64,000 bases of DNA from Rotaria macrura (lineage: Eukaryota > Rotifera > Eurotatoria > Philodinida > Philodinidae), in contig OENT01000301.1 in NCBI GenBank assembly GCA_900239685.1, positions 62,001-126,000 of the forward strand. The letters are read 5' to 3'. Under the pieces are notes generated by a model. That model did no database searches, was not told the origin of the DNA, and saw only the letters and a list, made by a program, of their open reading frames with translations. Below are positions 23,935 to 38,900 of the stretch, in pieces (positions within the stretch are counted from its first letter, which is position 1; each line of letters starts with the position of its first letter). A program made the position numbers and the translations under genes.

Positions 23935-26900
23935 CTAAAAAAATATCCAATAAAAAATCCACGTAGTTTAAAATAGAAAACAAAAAAAAAACTAATAATC
24001 ATACTTGAAAATCATCATCCGAAAGATAAAATTCAATTTTTGATGGATCCACACCTACGTTATGAAAAAATATATTCTGACTATCGAAGAAATTTATATA
24101 ATCGAAATCCAAACCTTCTGGTAGTGGACGTGCTCGAAGTTCTTCAATAGTATACTGTTCACGACATAAGTGTGTAAGTATATCAGAAACTGAATCTTTT
24201 TGATTCAATTGTTTACCTTCCTGGAAAGAAAAAGTATCAAAATAAATCAGATCGATAAAACAAAGAAACGAACCAATTGATTCTGTTGTCGAGCTTTAAT
24301 ATTAATCGTCCATTTCGGAAATAAGTTAATGAAATCAATTGGTTCTACACCAGCATATACTATTGAACATGGTAGATGAACAGTTGTCGAACTGTTTTTT
24401 GCTAAAGAAATAAAACATATCACATACAACTAAAACCGTCAAATAAAAAAATACGATTTCTTTTACTTTGACAATAGTCAACAGCTGTAAGAAAAGCACA
24501 ACGGCGTTCAGCAGCAAACCGTATGTCCATTGGGCTACCAGCTTGAATATTTGCATTGTTAAGCTGCACATCCAACTCATCATCAGACATATCATTCCAT
24601 CCTTGCCATATGTATAACTCTGTGTCAGTATCAATTAGACATAATGCTGGCTGATGAAGTTCATACAAATCGGCTTGAGTAAATGGAAATGGTGATATGT
24701 GATCAGGAGATCGAAGAAGATAAAGAAGTTCTTGAGCAACAAACGGACCATGAAGACTCGATAAGTGAAATATACGCATTGTTGCAGTTAATTTTTGATT
24801 TGATTGAACTATCAGCAATAAAAAAAACATGAGTAAAAACTATAAAGACTTCAGCATTTATAATAATGACAACGGAAAAGGCGACATTAGATTATTTAAT
24901 GTATTTTTTGTTTTCAAATGAATACTTTCATCCCGATAACACGTATGTTCAGATTTCGACTGGAAATAACAGTCAGATATAAAAATTGATAAAATCATAT
25001 TTAAATGAATGCTTTATTATACTTATCATTGCTCTATTTACGTGTTGAGCTGTGATAGTGAGATGTCTTTTACAACAATCATAAAAACTCTGATTGATCT
25101 CATGTTCTTATTTTACGATAGGAATAAATCGATAGTCTGAAATAATTCACAAACACTTATTCTTGTTTAGAACTGAGCCAACACAATAATATTTCAAGCG
25201 TTTTATAGATAAAACTCAGTTGGCATTTAAAAGAATGTACTTGAAACTACAGATACAATATCCATTTGTCAACAGTTCGAACATAATATTTCCGATTATT
25301 TGTAAACGAAAAAGTCCAAATTTTCATGCGTCGGTACTTGATAAACTGATAGAATAAACTTTCCCTATGGTATAGCTACCTTGTTTTAGTATTCCTTTTG
25401 ATGAATTTTGAAAAATAAACTACTTCGTATGCATGATTGATGCAGTTTCTTTATAATTCTCTTCTATTCATTTCTTCAATGATAAATGAACATTATTTAT
25501 GAAAAGCTGCAAATGTATTTCTCTTGTGTAAAATCGCGCGAAATCTCTCGAGTGACATATGACTTGACAATATTTTTCGTTCATCATATCGTGATCTATC
25601 GAAAAGAAGTTGCGAATACACCTCTCATGATTTGATCCAATATCAGAATATTCAAATGAATTTCAGTGACAGTAACAGAATTTTTGTTTTACTATAGTAA
25701 TTGAAAAAATGTTTTCGATCTGATTCATAAAATCTTCAGAATTATGTAACTTTTCTTCTCGATTAAAGTGAAGTCTTTGGAAACTTCAACAACTATTACC
25801 ATTCATTAAAGAATAATATTTTCGTTGATGTGTTCGTTCATTGATTGCATTCCAGAATAGTTCTATTTCATCGCCTTCTTGCATTTCATGAAATTCGATG
25901 TCTTCACGTTCACTAGTAAAATGAAATTCTTCTGGACGTCTATAAAATATAAATGAAGATAACATTACAATAAAAACAAATATCTCTTTCAAAGATATTC
26001 AACAAACTTTTCACGTAATTTCATAGACGATTGATTTGCTAACAATCTTTGTTGATCTGTTGTTCCACAACCATGCCAAAGTAACATGATATTTTTCATA
26101 TTATTAATCAGTAAAAATGATGTTCGACTACGTAGGTTAGCATTGTCAATATTTAGTTCCCACCAATGATTTTCAACGTCGATTTCACCAAGAAATACAT
26201 AAAGACGCCAAGGAGATTTCTTTTCTCGTGAATGATTACGTCTACCCATATGAATTGTGAATGTACCATCAAATAGTTGCAAAAATGTTGCTTCTTCACG
26301 TTCTTGAATAACATGAATCTAGAAAAATATTTTTCGTCGAAATAGTTCTTCTTATCAGCAAATCATTCACTTACATGTGGCCCTTTTTCTTCATCCAAGA
26401 ACACTGTCAATAATGCTGAAATACCTTTTTCATTCGGACTGGCATTAATACCTTGCCATATCCAATATGCAACACGATCACGACCTGTATCTGTTTTTCG
26501 TACAGATGCTTTGCCTGTTGTTATCGAGTGAAAGCCTATTTTAAATACGTTCATGGAATAGTTAGCAAAAAATAACACATGCCATAATTTATTTCGTTGT
26601 GATCGTTTATTACCTGATGCAACTAATTTATATCGCCATCGAATAATGTAAACGTCATCGGAATGAAATTGTCCGTAACTTGATTTTAATAATTCATAAC
26701 ATTCATTTTCACTAACATGCCAAACATTTAATGATATAGTTTGAACATCATGACCACGTAATTCAATGGGATCATACCTATAACAAGAAAAAAATCCAAT
26801 TTAGAACAAAGGAAAAAATTAATTTCTAATGATACAAACCAATGTTTTCCTCGACCTAGACTTGCTTGTTCAAGTATCATATTGACGGGATTATCTTGTT

Positions 26901-29900
26901 TAATAAGCATTTTATTTACATCCGCTGGTTTAAGCATTTCAACAATGGATGGAGGCTTATGTAAATTAAATGAAACAAGAAAAACAAGGGTTGTTTTTTC
27001 AATGTCATTGTTTATCAAAATACAACAACATACACGTCTTGCTGATGGTATTCGATTTACGCTATTAGCAGCGTCATTAACTGGTTTCAGTTCTTTAAGA
27101 TCGCCAGGCCAATCATAAAATTTACCCTTGAATAATAACGTTTCAACATTCTGGCTCTGTTTGCCAAATATACACCATGCTGGACGTTTCGAACCTTTCT
27201 GAGTTGTAATCTCATTTTTATCTAAATAGCGTAGTAAAATTTCAAATTTTTGTCTAAACAATGTACGTGATACTTCATTGTTTACTGACGTGGATTTTAG
27301 AATATGAAGATGTATGTCAAACTTGAGCTCTACGCTTTCTTTTAGTTTCATATCTATGTAATACACACGTACGATCGGTTATTCTAGATACACTCAAAGA
27401 AAAGTACTAGCAACATGTCACACAAACGGATCAAGGTTTCTACTGACACACTTCCATTGGAATGGACTGTTTACGTTCAAATAGTATTTGTAATAACTCC
27501 ATAATATTTAATAATAAGAATTTCTGTGTCTGTGACACGATTAAATAATCAGACATTGAATTTGCTGATTGTTTGTAAGTTGAGTGAGAAAGTGTAAAGT
27601 CTTTCCAAATTTGAATGGGACATATAATTCTACAGGAAATGAATATTTATTGTAGATGTCGAGATATGGTATGAGAACAAATAACTTCTTCTTTGAAAAT
27701 GTACAGGATTCTAGACCATGAATTTTAGGATCACGATCTCTTTGACTCAAAATTTCCCTGGCGACATAATTTATAGGATGAAATCTATCTTGAAATTCTT
27801 ATTGATAATAGGAAAATCTAATTGAAATCAATCATGTCAACGTGTTCTGTTGATTTTCATCATATAAATTTCTTACCATCAAGTGGCTCAAATGGATTAA
27901 TGAGACATTCGGAAAAATCATATGCATCATTCCATAGTTGTTGTGCCAATTGTAAACCCATATTACGTTTATTTCTATCAGAATATTTTCCATTCCAAAT
28001 ATACACTTCTGAACCAAAATCAAAGACAAATACGTCGTTTGAGTCAAGAATTTTAACTGATAATGAACGAAAACAGAAATCATCTAATGGAATGAGCATA
28101 TCATTATCTAAACGATAAACTCGATTCAATTCCACGATATTAGCTTCATAGAAATCATCATCAATAACATAATCAAGTGCTTTACAATCATCACGATGAC
28201 CATGTAATATATACGAGAATTCTGCATGTATATCATTTTCCATATCATCATTAGCCTGATCTAATATAAAATATTTAACTTCACTTCGTAAACCAAAATC
28301 ACGATGCTGTTTCAAATAATCCATAATATCCATCGTTTTAGCCTTTTCTAATGCATTTGAATATCGACCAAGCCATGCGAAAACTTTTGATGGCGTTATT
28401 AATAAATAACAATCACCTTCACTAATCGATTCATATGTTGGATTAAGAAGACGTAATGAACAATGACGACGACCTTTAATTAATATTAACATTAATTCTT
28501 TAAAAGGTTCAAAACCAAATGTTGCCAATGCTGAACGATCAATTTTACGTAAATTTATTTCAGCAAAATTTTCTGTTGCTGCTAAAGCAGCCAATGCTTC
28601 TTGAGCAAGGCCAGCGTTTTCAGCAACTAAAACAAGAAATACGATTTAAATTTTCGAGTGAATAGAAAGCTCGAGTAAAGTATTCATTTTATATATTTAG
28701 AGAGAATTAATGACTTTTTAGGAAAATATTTGTCAAGCAATTATTTGCCGTATTCGAAAACAAAAGAGAAACACAAGACTCCCTATAGCGGTGAGAAAAA
28801 AATTCAATTAAAAATAGAAATCAATATTTCATTGAATTCTATTCTCTATGCAATCGTCATTTGGAACTCTTCTTCTTCTTGTTTGTATTTGTAAGTTGAG
28901 ATATCGTCGTGCAATCGATTGAGAGATTATCTATTAGATAATACTTTTCAGATATGTGATATCATCACTAATATAAATAAGGTCCATAACACAGATGAGA
29001 ATTCTCAGCGGAGTGATTTGAATATCTGAATGGAATAATATATTTGCTTCTCTAATACCAGACGATCATTTTTTGCTGTCTCTCGAGCAAAATCAAACAA
29101 TATTATTACAAATATTGAGCAACACGTCCACAAAAATACAGTGGGTTAAATTTGTCTCGAACTTAAATGAGAAAATTAAAATCAAGAAGTAATATGCAAT
29201 GACGCTTGAAGTATTTGTAGGCTATCATCGGAAATGTGTGAGAAATATGAATGACTTATCAGTGGCAACTCTATCGAATTCAAAATAAATGACTTTGTTG
29301 ACAGTAGAAATGTAAAAATCTCGATAACCTCTACGGTCTTAAATCACAAAATAAATTCAGACACTAATTTGAATATTTACACAATAGCACTTCGCGTCAG
29401 CTTAATGTAATTATTTAATAATGAACGAAAAAGTGCCGTGAAACGGAAATGATCGTATTAAATTAATCGTGTAAGAAATTAGAAAAACAAAACTTCAAGT
29501 ACATTGACTTGTTTGACTGGGATTTTCTAACTTGCTACTAAAAGTAAAGTACTAAGAATTAGTTTGATTGAATGATGTATTTAGTAAAATTTCGAGTGTA
29601 ATCGTTAAAATATATTTCTGTCTTATGTCTTACTTTGAGCTCGTTTTAATCGACGAAGTTCTTGTTCGGAAAGATCTGTGTGTACTTCTGTATATTCGGC
29701 AGCTGTTGGCATTGTTGCTTGAATTTGACGAAGAGGATTTTTCGCACCTTGCTGTTGACGGCGAGGTGGTCGAACACGAGTCGGCTGTGATTGTAATCTA
29801 TTAAAGGTTCAAAAGATGATGAAAAAGAATTTACCTCCGATCATTTGTAATGTTCATGTTTTACCTGACGGCATTTTCGGCAATATGATTAAGATCATCA

Positions 29901-32900
29901 GTATTCAAATGGACTGATGCTTGATTACTTGAATTTTTATTTGTATCAGCAAAAAATTCATCAAGACGATCATCAGGTTTTAATACAGATACTTGATCCG
30001 ATTTTAATACCGATATAACATTATTATTGTTATTGCCAGGGGATTTTTTTGATGCTATAGAAATTTCATATTTGTACGATATTTACTTTTTAAATATGAT
30101 TATATTTTCTTACATAGTTCATTAGTTTTAGTATTGGATGGAGATGTTTGAGTTGTGTCCTTGTTTTTAACGATTGATTCTAAATATACACAAAAAAAAA
30201 CGGGAAAAGTTGAGGTGAACATCTGCGTGCATTGATCATGTGTTTTCAAGGATAGAAAAAATCCTCAATACAATCAATGATGTACTTGTCTTTTCGTCGT
30301 GCTCTTCAATAGTAACATCCTTGTCCACACATTGTCCCATAATACTCAAACTGTTCTCTTTTCGCCTAGATAGTTGTTGTTATTTGCTATACAATGACGA
30401 TGATGAATATGACAGTAATAATAAAAGTAATAATAACAGTAAAAGAATGTGTTTTGTCACATCTTCAAAAAAAAATGTAATCCACTTCTTAGTCGTTTCT
30501 CTTTTCTATCAACAAATAATGACTTATAAATGCAGATATTTAAATATTATCAATAGAAATTTTACGTCGTCTTATCTTGTTGATCCGTAGATAGTTCGTG
30601 CGAAAGAATGATATGTACATTCATGGTAGAAAAGAGGGAAGAATGTTGAAAGAGAGAGAAGATGAGGGCTAAACCTAAAGATGTATGTGCGTGTGCGTGT
30701 GCCTGGGAGAAGGGAAAGACGCAAAGAAGACGAACATGTTGTTGTCGACGAATAGAGCAAAAATGAGGATGAGAATGGTGGTGATGAGTAGTAGTCGAGC
30801 GAGTAGCTTGCCTGCATAGAGTTCGATGGAGAAGAAGAAGAAAAAAAAGAAAGAGAGTGAAACAGAGAATAACTCCTTTCTTTTTGTTTTTTCTTCATGT
30901 TATTGTTTATGCTGTATAATTTTGTTATGCAAGAAACAATGCATTCTGCCCTCTCATGAGAAACAGACAGCAGACGTTCAGTTATCTATCACAAAACAAG
31001 ACTAAGCATACTACAACTATCTGTATCGACTGGTGGCAAGTAATGAATAACTAGAAATGATCATAAAGATAGTTTTTACTCTGACGCAACACCTCATTCG
31101 AAGTCAGAAAAGCAGACATCAATCGATCAATGCGTCAATGCACAAATATAGCTCAATTTAACTCAATGAGTGACACACATATAAATACATATTAATATAG
31201 AGTTAGATGAGTAGACGAGTGTGAAAATAGTAAATGAATTAGTGTGGACGAACGGACAAGTTTAACATGTATGCATAGCATGACAACGGACATTGACAGT
31301 GCCATGGCACTACTAATGATGATGTAACACTAAGAATGGCACAAGTCACGCGCAAAATGAGAGAGAGAGGGGGACATGTAGCAGAGGAAAAAAGAAAGAA
31401 AAGAGGTCAATACGTTTTCTATTAATACAATGCTACATACTATAAATGGAGCAAAGAAAATAAATAGTTGATGTCAATTGATTAATGTTTATATTTTTTA
31501 CTAACCAGTTTTCAGACGGACAATATCTACAGTTTTAGCACGTTGTTGTTGATCAGTGTTGTTCTTTTTTGCATTATATTTTAATGTAGGACCTTTACGC
31601 GTGCTTGTTGGTTGTTGTTTTTGTTCATCTGTAGGTGTAGCAGTTTTCCCTTGAGAAAATTTGAAACAAAAGTTTTTCTTGTTGTGTTCTGCTACAAAAT
31701 AAGGCATACCGGCTTGTCGAAGTTTTCCTTCAACAGTAAACTCATTAGCGTCATTGATTGATTTGACACGTTTTTTCCATTCATTTTCACCGTACGTTTT
31801 TAATTGCTCGAGTCTGAAAACAAAAATAGCAATATTACATTACATCTTTTTCCATAAAATATTTATTAAATTACATACCTTTTGCTTACCGGTATCATGT
31901 TTTCTGTTTCTTCCGAACTAATCATGTTTGTATCGTCTATGAAGTCAATAAGAAATATGAGTTAGTCAATGATAGATAGATGCATTCGTTATAAAGCAAA
32001 GGTGTTGATAATGGCGAAGAGATAAAGAAAAAGTCTAAACTAAAACATACCGATATTGCGCATAGCTAAATGTTTAACATGCTCCTCGACAAAATGATTT
32101 TCTTGTAAAACGTTTGTTCGTGGAATCGATTTTATTGGAAAAAACATTTCTTCCAATGAAGAATTAATTGATAACGATAAAGAATTGTCATGCAGAAAAG
32201 ATTTATCATTCACTACATAAGCGTACAGAATGTAAGATATGCATTATTATTTTTTCCTGTAAATAAATACCAGAAAGTTTAGCTATTGTTTGTTTGGAAT
32301 TCGATTCTTGTGATGGTTCAGTAGATAGATTTTCAGCTGCTTGAACTTCTTCAGCAGTTATTGGCTTAAAGAACAAATGAAAATGAAATTAGTAATAGTT
32401 CTATTGATAAAATGTGAATAGACAGTTCTCTTTCTTTTTTCCTTGAATCACATCTCTCACCCACACATGCACACAAACGAGCACACACAAACACACCATT
32501 CTGTGTGTGCTACTATATGACTGATAGGACACAAGTCGAATGTGATGAATACACAAGTGCATATTTAGGAATAAAATACCTGAGTAAGTCGATTGCGATT
32601 AGTTTTTGATGAAGATGACAAGGTCAATGCCATATTTTTGTTTTTATTAAATAGAATCATTTTTTCTTTAAATGTCAATTTTGATGTATCATCATCAAAA
32701 GTATCAGTATTTTGTTCCAGTAATATATCATCGATTTCTGATGGCACTATATCATTTATTTTCGATTGTTGCTTTTCTTCATTGCAGATTTTTCTTAATA
32801 GTGGAGGTTTTATCTCGTTGGATATTGATAAAGGGCTACAAGATATTTATTTTATCATTTTCGGACAAGTAAAAGATTCATGATCGTTAATTACTTTTCT

Positions 32901-35900
32901 TGTTTGAATGATCTCGAACGTGTTAAAAAAGGACTAGGCTGAACATCTTTTGAGTACGTTTCAAATAGATTTCTTGTAGCTGCAACAGTCATCGTATCAT
33001 TGATGCTATTATTTCTAAATTAGAAAAAGTATTTTTCATACATTAGTTCTGGAGAGAGAAAGAAAGTAGTGTTGATTGGCTGTTCAATGTCGTAGAGAAA
33101 ATTTCAAGTCTGATTATAAGCGACACCTTAATTAAGAACAAATTACATACTCATTGGTAATTCGTTGTTGAGAATTCTTGTCGTTTGGTTCAATTTTGTC
33201 CATCGATATGTCTATTCGTTTATTATATTCGTTAGACATTTCGACTGACTTTGTTTTAGTTAGTCGTCTGTTTTCTTTGGAATTCAAAGTAGAAATGAAG
33301 GATTGCTTGTCTGATAAAGTATGATCACTTCTCGATGTTGTCAACGGCCGTTGACAGTCTAATTGTTTGCCATCAAATGTATGAAACTTTTGAAATGAAC
33401 GTTTATAATCTTCAACTTTACATCGACTATTACGTTTTCGAATTATTTCCGACAAACTGCGATGTTTTTCGACTGGAACATGTACTGAACGATTTGTTGC
33501 CGATGTTGAAGAATCATTGTTATCATCAAATTCATGTTGCATTTTTTCAACAGAAAATTTTAATGGACGAATGAATGTTGATGTTGCTGATGATGCAGGC
33601 GGTTCCATTATTGTTTCATCTTGAAATTCATTTTCTATATGAAGTCGATGAAGGTATGGTAGTGCATCAGAGATCATAGCATTGGATGATTTTGCTATTT
33701 TTTCATTTTCCAATGGAAAACGTTTTTGAATATTCACTAAAAACAAAAATTAGGCTTTCCTAGTTATGAAAAAGCTAGCTACTAATTTTAAACTAAAAAT
33801 ACCATCTGCAGATTCCACAATCAACAATTCTTGGTTTTGTACAGGCTGTTTTATGTATTCTTCTTCGTATGAGGGATTCCAATCTGAGTAAACTTTTGTT
33901 GGCATACCTATGGGCAATAAATAAAAAGGGTCCAAAAACAATAGCTGTCTTGTTGTGTTAACAGGTATAAAAAGAAAAGAGAAAAAAAAATATGATGACT
34001 ATATGTGAGGTACTAATTTGTGTCCGGCATATGGCTGTTTTATGATTTGTATGTCGCCATTGAATGTACGTGACAAGAAAGAAAGAGAGAAAAAAGAAAA
34101 AGAATGAGGGTCACCATTTGCAGACACACTCAAAATAGTTAAATTAGTTGATGCTCTCGAGAATGAATTCATGCGAAAGTGATCGACAATGGCATACTCG
34201 ACATTGACGGCTTATTTCATTCTTTTTCATAGTTGACAAATCTAACTAAAGTGGAAGAATGAATTCAAATTTTCTTACTTTTAATATCGATTACTCGATC
34301 TTTATTGATGTGAAGATCATCTATAGCATCGTGAAATGTATCTTCAATTATTGGTGATGAATAAGTTTCATCCGTTTTTCTATACATCAAATCAGATTGG
34401 TTTGTACTAGGTGCATGTGATGTTCGTGCATAGAATTGAGATTCAGGAAACGATGCTCCTGATTGTTGTTCTTGTTGCATTATGTTTCGTCCTTCATCTT
34501 TGTTGTCGATTGTTTTTGCATATGGTTGTAGTATTTTAGAGTTTGATTCGACCAATTGATCAGTTTGATCGATAATAAGCTCATTCCTTTGCATAGAATT
34601 TGTGATTCCAGTAGTTGTACCACAATTACCAATGTTGTGAATTGATATTGCTCGTGCACTGATAGAACGATTTTTTTCCGATGATGAAGAACCTACACCA
34701 AGAAAACGTATTTGTACTAATGAGAAAACAACAGTTGATTTCGCAATAGTAGTGACATAGATGCAGAACGGGAGAAAACAAGAAATTCTCAAGACTATAC
34801 ACACGATAGGATAACACACGGGCAGAAGGGTAAGATACTAGGCAAAAAAACGTCAATGGCGATGTATAAAAAAGAAGAAGAAGAGCGTCCTATTAGAACC
34901 ATCACAGAAACTATATTGACGAAAACATGAAGAGAAATGTCTAGTAGAATATATGACCAAGCATAATGTAATTTGTGCTATCAACTGATAGGAAAATATA
35001 TATATATATATATAGAAAAAAAGTTATTCATTCACACATGTGCTGCTCTACATACATATATCTATTACAACAAAAATTAATGTACCATATTCATCATCTA
35101 CAGACAGCTAACTTCTTTTGTTTTCCGTTTTCAAGGTTTTTCATCGTCTATAGTAATAGATGGATGCGTTTAACATTTGCTTTTAGTAGTAAATAGACTG
35201 GGTATCAGGAATTTTTTCAACGTAAAAACGTAGAAGGTTAAATACAAAAAGAAAGCTGTTTATCCCATCCATCTGCTATATATCCAGTCATGTAGGATTT
35301 GCTATCAGTCTAGGTAGTTTACCGTTGATCTAACACGACTAAGCGGATCGTTGAAATACAGCAAAAATGGAATGAGTTCAAGTTCTTCTGCAAAATTTAC
35401 AATGTTTTTCTCTTTTTCAATGTGAAGCGGTCAGTCAGTATGGTCATATTGACACATCTTTTAAGTATTTTTCAAGAAGTTCTTATTCAACTTGAAAGAA
35501 CGATTGAGACAAGTTCAACGAATATAAAGATTCGATACATCATGAAAAAGAAAACGAATATTCATCCTTTACTCATATGTTCCTATATGAACATGATCTA
35601 CTGGTGTATATTCTACATATTGACTAAACTGTAATGCTTGAATTTATATCTTTTGAATTTTTATACTTTCTTTTGCTAATGATCGTCATATTTATTTATG
35701 ACATATGATTGCAACAAAACGTATGAAACTGCATAGACATGTAGATTCTCAGTGCAGAAGTAAATATCAGCTGAATGATTGACTTCAACGTATGCGAAAC
35801 GATGGATCTATTGTTGAGATAACACTCAGGGACGGATGCCCTTTTACAAGATGTTTGTGTAGGTGGCCTCAACAATGTATTATATCAATCGATCTGTCCT

Positions 35901-38900
35901 CTAGTTAAATCCACCGTTACATAAATGGAAAAAAACAGAATAACTTGCTTACCAGGCAATGTTTTCTCTGATTTAAGGGTAGTTTTTGAGCCACCACAAA
36001 TCCTAAATGAAAGGAAAAACAAACTATATATGAACAAAGAAAATCAATGACATTCATTCCAAATCTATTTCTTTCAATTATTCAATTTTTCTATTTGTTT
36101 TTCTTTGTCTTAATTACATAGAATTTTTTCAAATAAACAACAGCGCACCACTGTCACTAATGTCATTTATGTTTTGTCCGATCTGATAAATAGTATGAGG
36201 CATATGAATGAAACAAGAATGTAGAAGGATATGATCAATCTAAATTTATTCAGTTATAGAATGACATCTTCAATACATACCATGCTCCCATGATGAATCG
36301 TTTGTAGTATTCTTCTCTGGAAAGTAAAATAGAGATTTTCTATGTTTCACTTGTGTATACGATGTCACTTCGAGTCTATCTGTTTTATGTGATCAGAGTA
36401 GATAAGCAAGAATATACATGTAAATTCGTTTGTTGGTCTATCATGGGATCAATATGAGATAGTCAACAAAGAGAAAAAAAAACAATTATCTTAACTTGAT
36501 TCGAGCGCTATCGATGCTATGCTATAAATGTGCAAAAAATAGCAAGTCATGAGTATAAAAAGAAAGACATATTATCATGAAAGAGCAAGAAAGAATAAAG
36601 GAGAAACTATGAACAGTAGTAATGCTACCAATCGTTCTTTTCTTTCCTTGATTATATAAACTTTGTTGCACATAACGACGGGTGATGAGATATAGAGATG
36701 ACGAAGCAATGAGAACCAACAGTATGTGCATATATATTACTGCGTGTATTCGATGTAGGTTTTTTCATAAACGCTATACATTAATATCTCCGTCATGAAA
36801 ACGGCGATAGTAGGTGGAGAAGAGCCGAGAACAAGCGTCATTCACACACACATGTATGTATACAATAATAACCATCTCTTTAGTTTTCTTTTTCTTATTA
36901 CCAGTTTATTTATATAGTGTTTCTCATTAGCGACATGTTTCGTTCATATCATTGAATTAAATGAGCTTTTGAATTTTACTTCCTCCCTTTCACTTCATTA
37001 ATAAGACTATCAACGTGAATCTCAAGAGATAAAATAAGACGAACTACAGCAACACGATTCCTTACTAATCATGTATCGTAATTACGTTTTAAAAATTTCA
37101 AACCTATCTAACTATTCATAGATGAATAGTAAATTCTGAGTTAATGTTATCATTTTGAGAAACCTTGACTAAACGAAAAGTAAAACAGGTATACGGCATA
37201 CAATCGAATACTAAGAGGAATGAAAAGTTGTTTGATACAAGCCAATATCTGTTTTATTAATATATAGAAATGCACAAGTTTCTTATTTCGTCTGATCTAT
37301 GTCGATGTTATTTGATGCGTGTATAAAGCAATTAACATAGACACATACATCATAGTCAGATGAAATTCTCTGTTCTTCTGTGATGATGAAATGTGCATAC
37401 CAATGGATAATGAAATAACAACACACGAGACAAAAAAATGACAGTTGATTCAAACATAGTTCTCTTTTGTATATGCTTGTCAATAACTCCACCAGCAGAC
37501 TGTTGAGTTTGTTTTCTTATTTTTTTGGTTACATAAATAGTTTGGATGGGAATACACTGAATCCTAGGCATGTACCATAACAATTGCAAAAATTCTTGAC
37601 ATTCCAGTGCTTCTTTTTTTAATAATTGATGAAAACTATGTAGTTCTGATTTTAGACACAGCTGATCATACTCGACGAAAAATAAAATCTAACGACAAAC
37701 TTTGGCATGAAAGTCTACATTGTCTGGAAGAACAATTTAAGATTTGGTGTATCTCTAAATTTGATTGACACTAGTTAATATGTATATATAAACTGCAGCT
37801 ATTGATCAATGAAAACTAGGGAAAAAAAGTTCTCTCTATTTAAAGGTCACTTGTTCGTTGTTGATTGTCACATCATCAAATTAGACCGATAAAACACAAA
37901 AAAGAAAACGAAAAAACAAACAGAATATTTAAATTTTATGATAAACACTAGATTTAATTTTTCTCATTGATCTAATACAAGAAACTCTTTTCATGAGATC
38001 AAAAATATTCATATGTATGTATGTATATATATATATATATAGTCCATAGAAATACAAAAGGTCGCACTCTGAAAGACTACACCATAACAGTAGAAAAATC
38101 TTGATGAAAAATGAATATGGACACTTATTCAAAGAAAAAAAAATCGGTGTTTTTAACGTATTATGTCATTATTAAAAACAAACATATAAATACTAATCGG
38201 ATGAAGATAACATTAAAAATAGAAAGAAACATAAATCAAAATACAAAGCAGAAGACACCTTTTTGTGATGCATGATATAAAGACAAACTGTGTTCTTGTA
38301 CATATTTATTCACCGTCCATTTGGTCTACAACGGAGAGAACACGAATTGATTTTGTACCATGATCTATTTGCGAACACCTATCTAGTTGACAGCAAAATA
38401 TATGTGTGCGACATGGCCGAGATTCAAATCAATCAAACAAAAACCAAGCGCATGAATGTACAAATGATTATCGTGCTATCAAGCTGCAAAAGCATAACAT
38501 AGCGAAAGGTTAAAACAAAAATGAATAAAAAACATCACCATACACAAACACACACACATATATATATATATATATAGATATATATATATATATATATATC
38601 CAATTATCATGCATACTTGGGCAAGAAGATTGAACTAAATGCAATATTACATTCATTAGGAGAGAAAATGGAATGGTAAAAATAAAAAATAAAACAAATA
38701 TTAATACGCGTTACAAGCTTATCAAACACAGCAGAAATTAAGCAGTAATAATTAAATATGAGGATCAATGGGTCTAATTTGATGATGATTAAAAATGGGT
38801 AGGTTAAAACAAATTGCTGTCAACTAGATATGATTCTTTGTTGTTATTTATTGTGTATGAAAAACAAACATTCGAATTGGTATCTTACTTTCGAGGCTTG

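Noticed and set aside
30572-30898. Minus-strand Ser-rich 108-codon frame in a supervillin intron
   Set aside because: Composition follows the purine-rich DNA, and no fitting splice sites were found.
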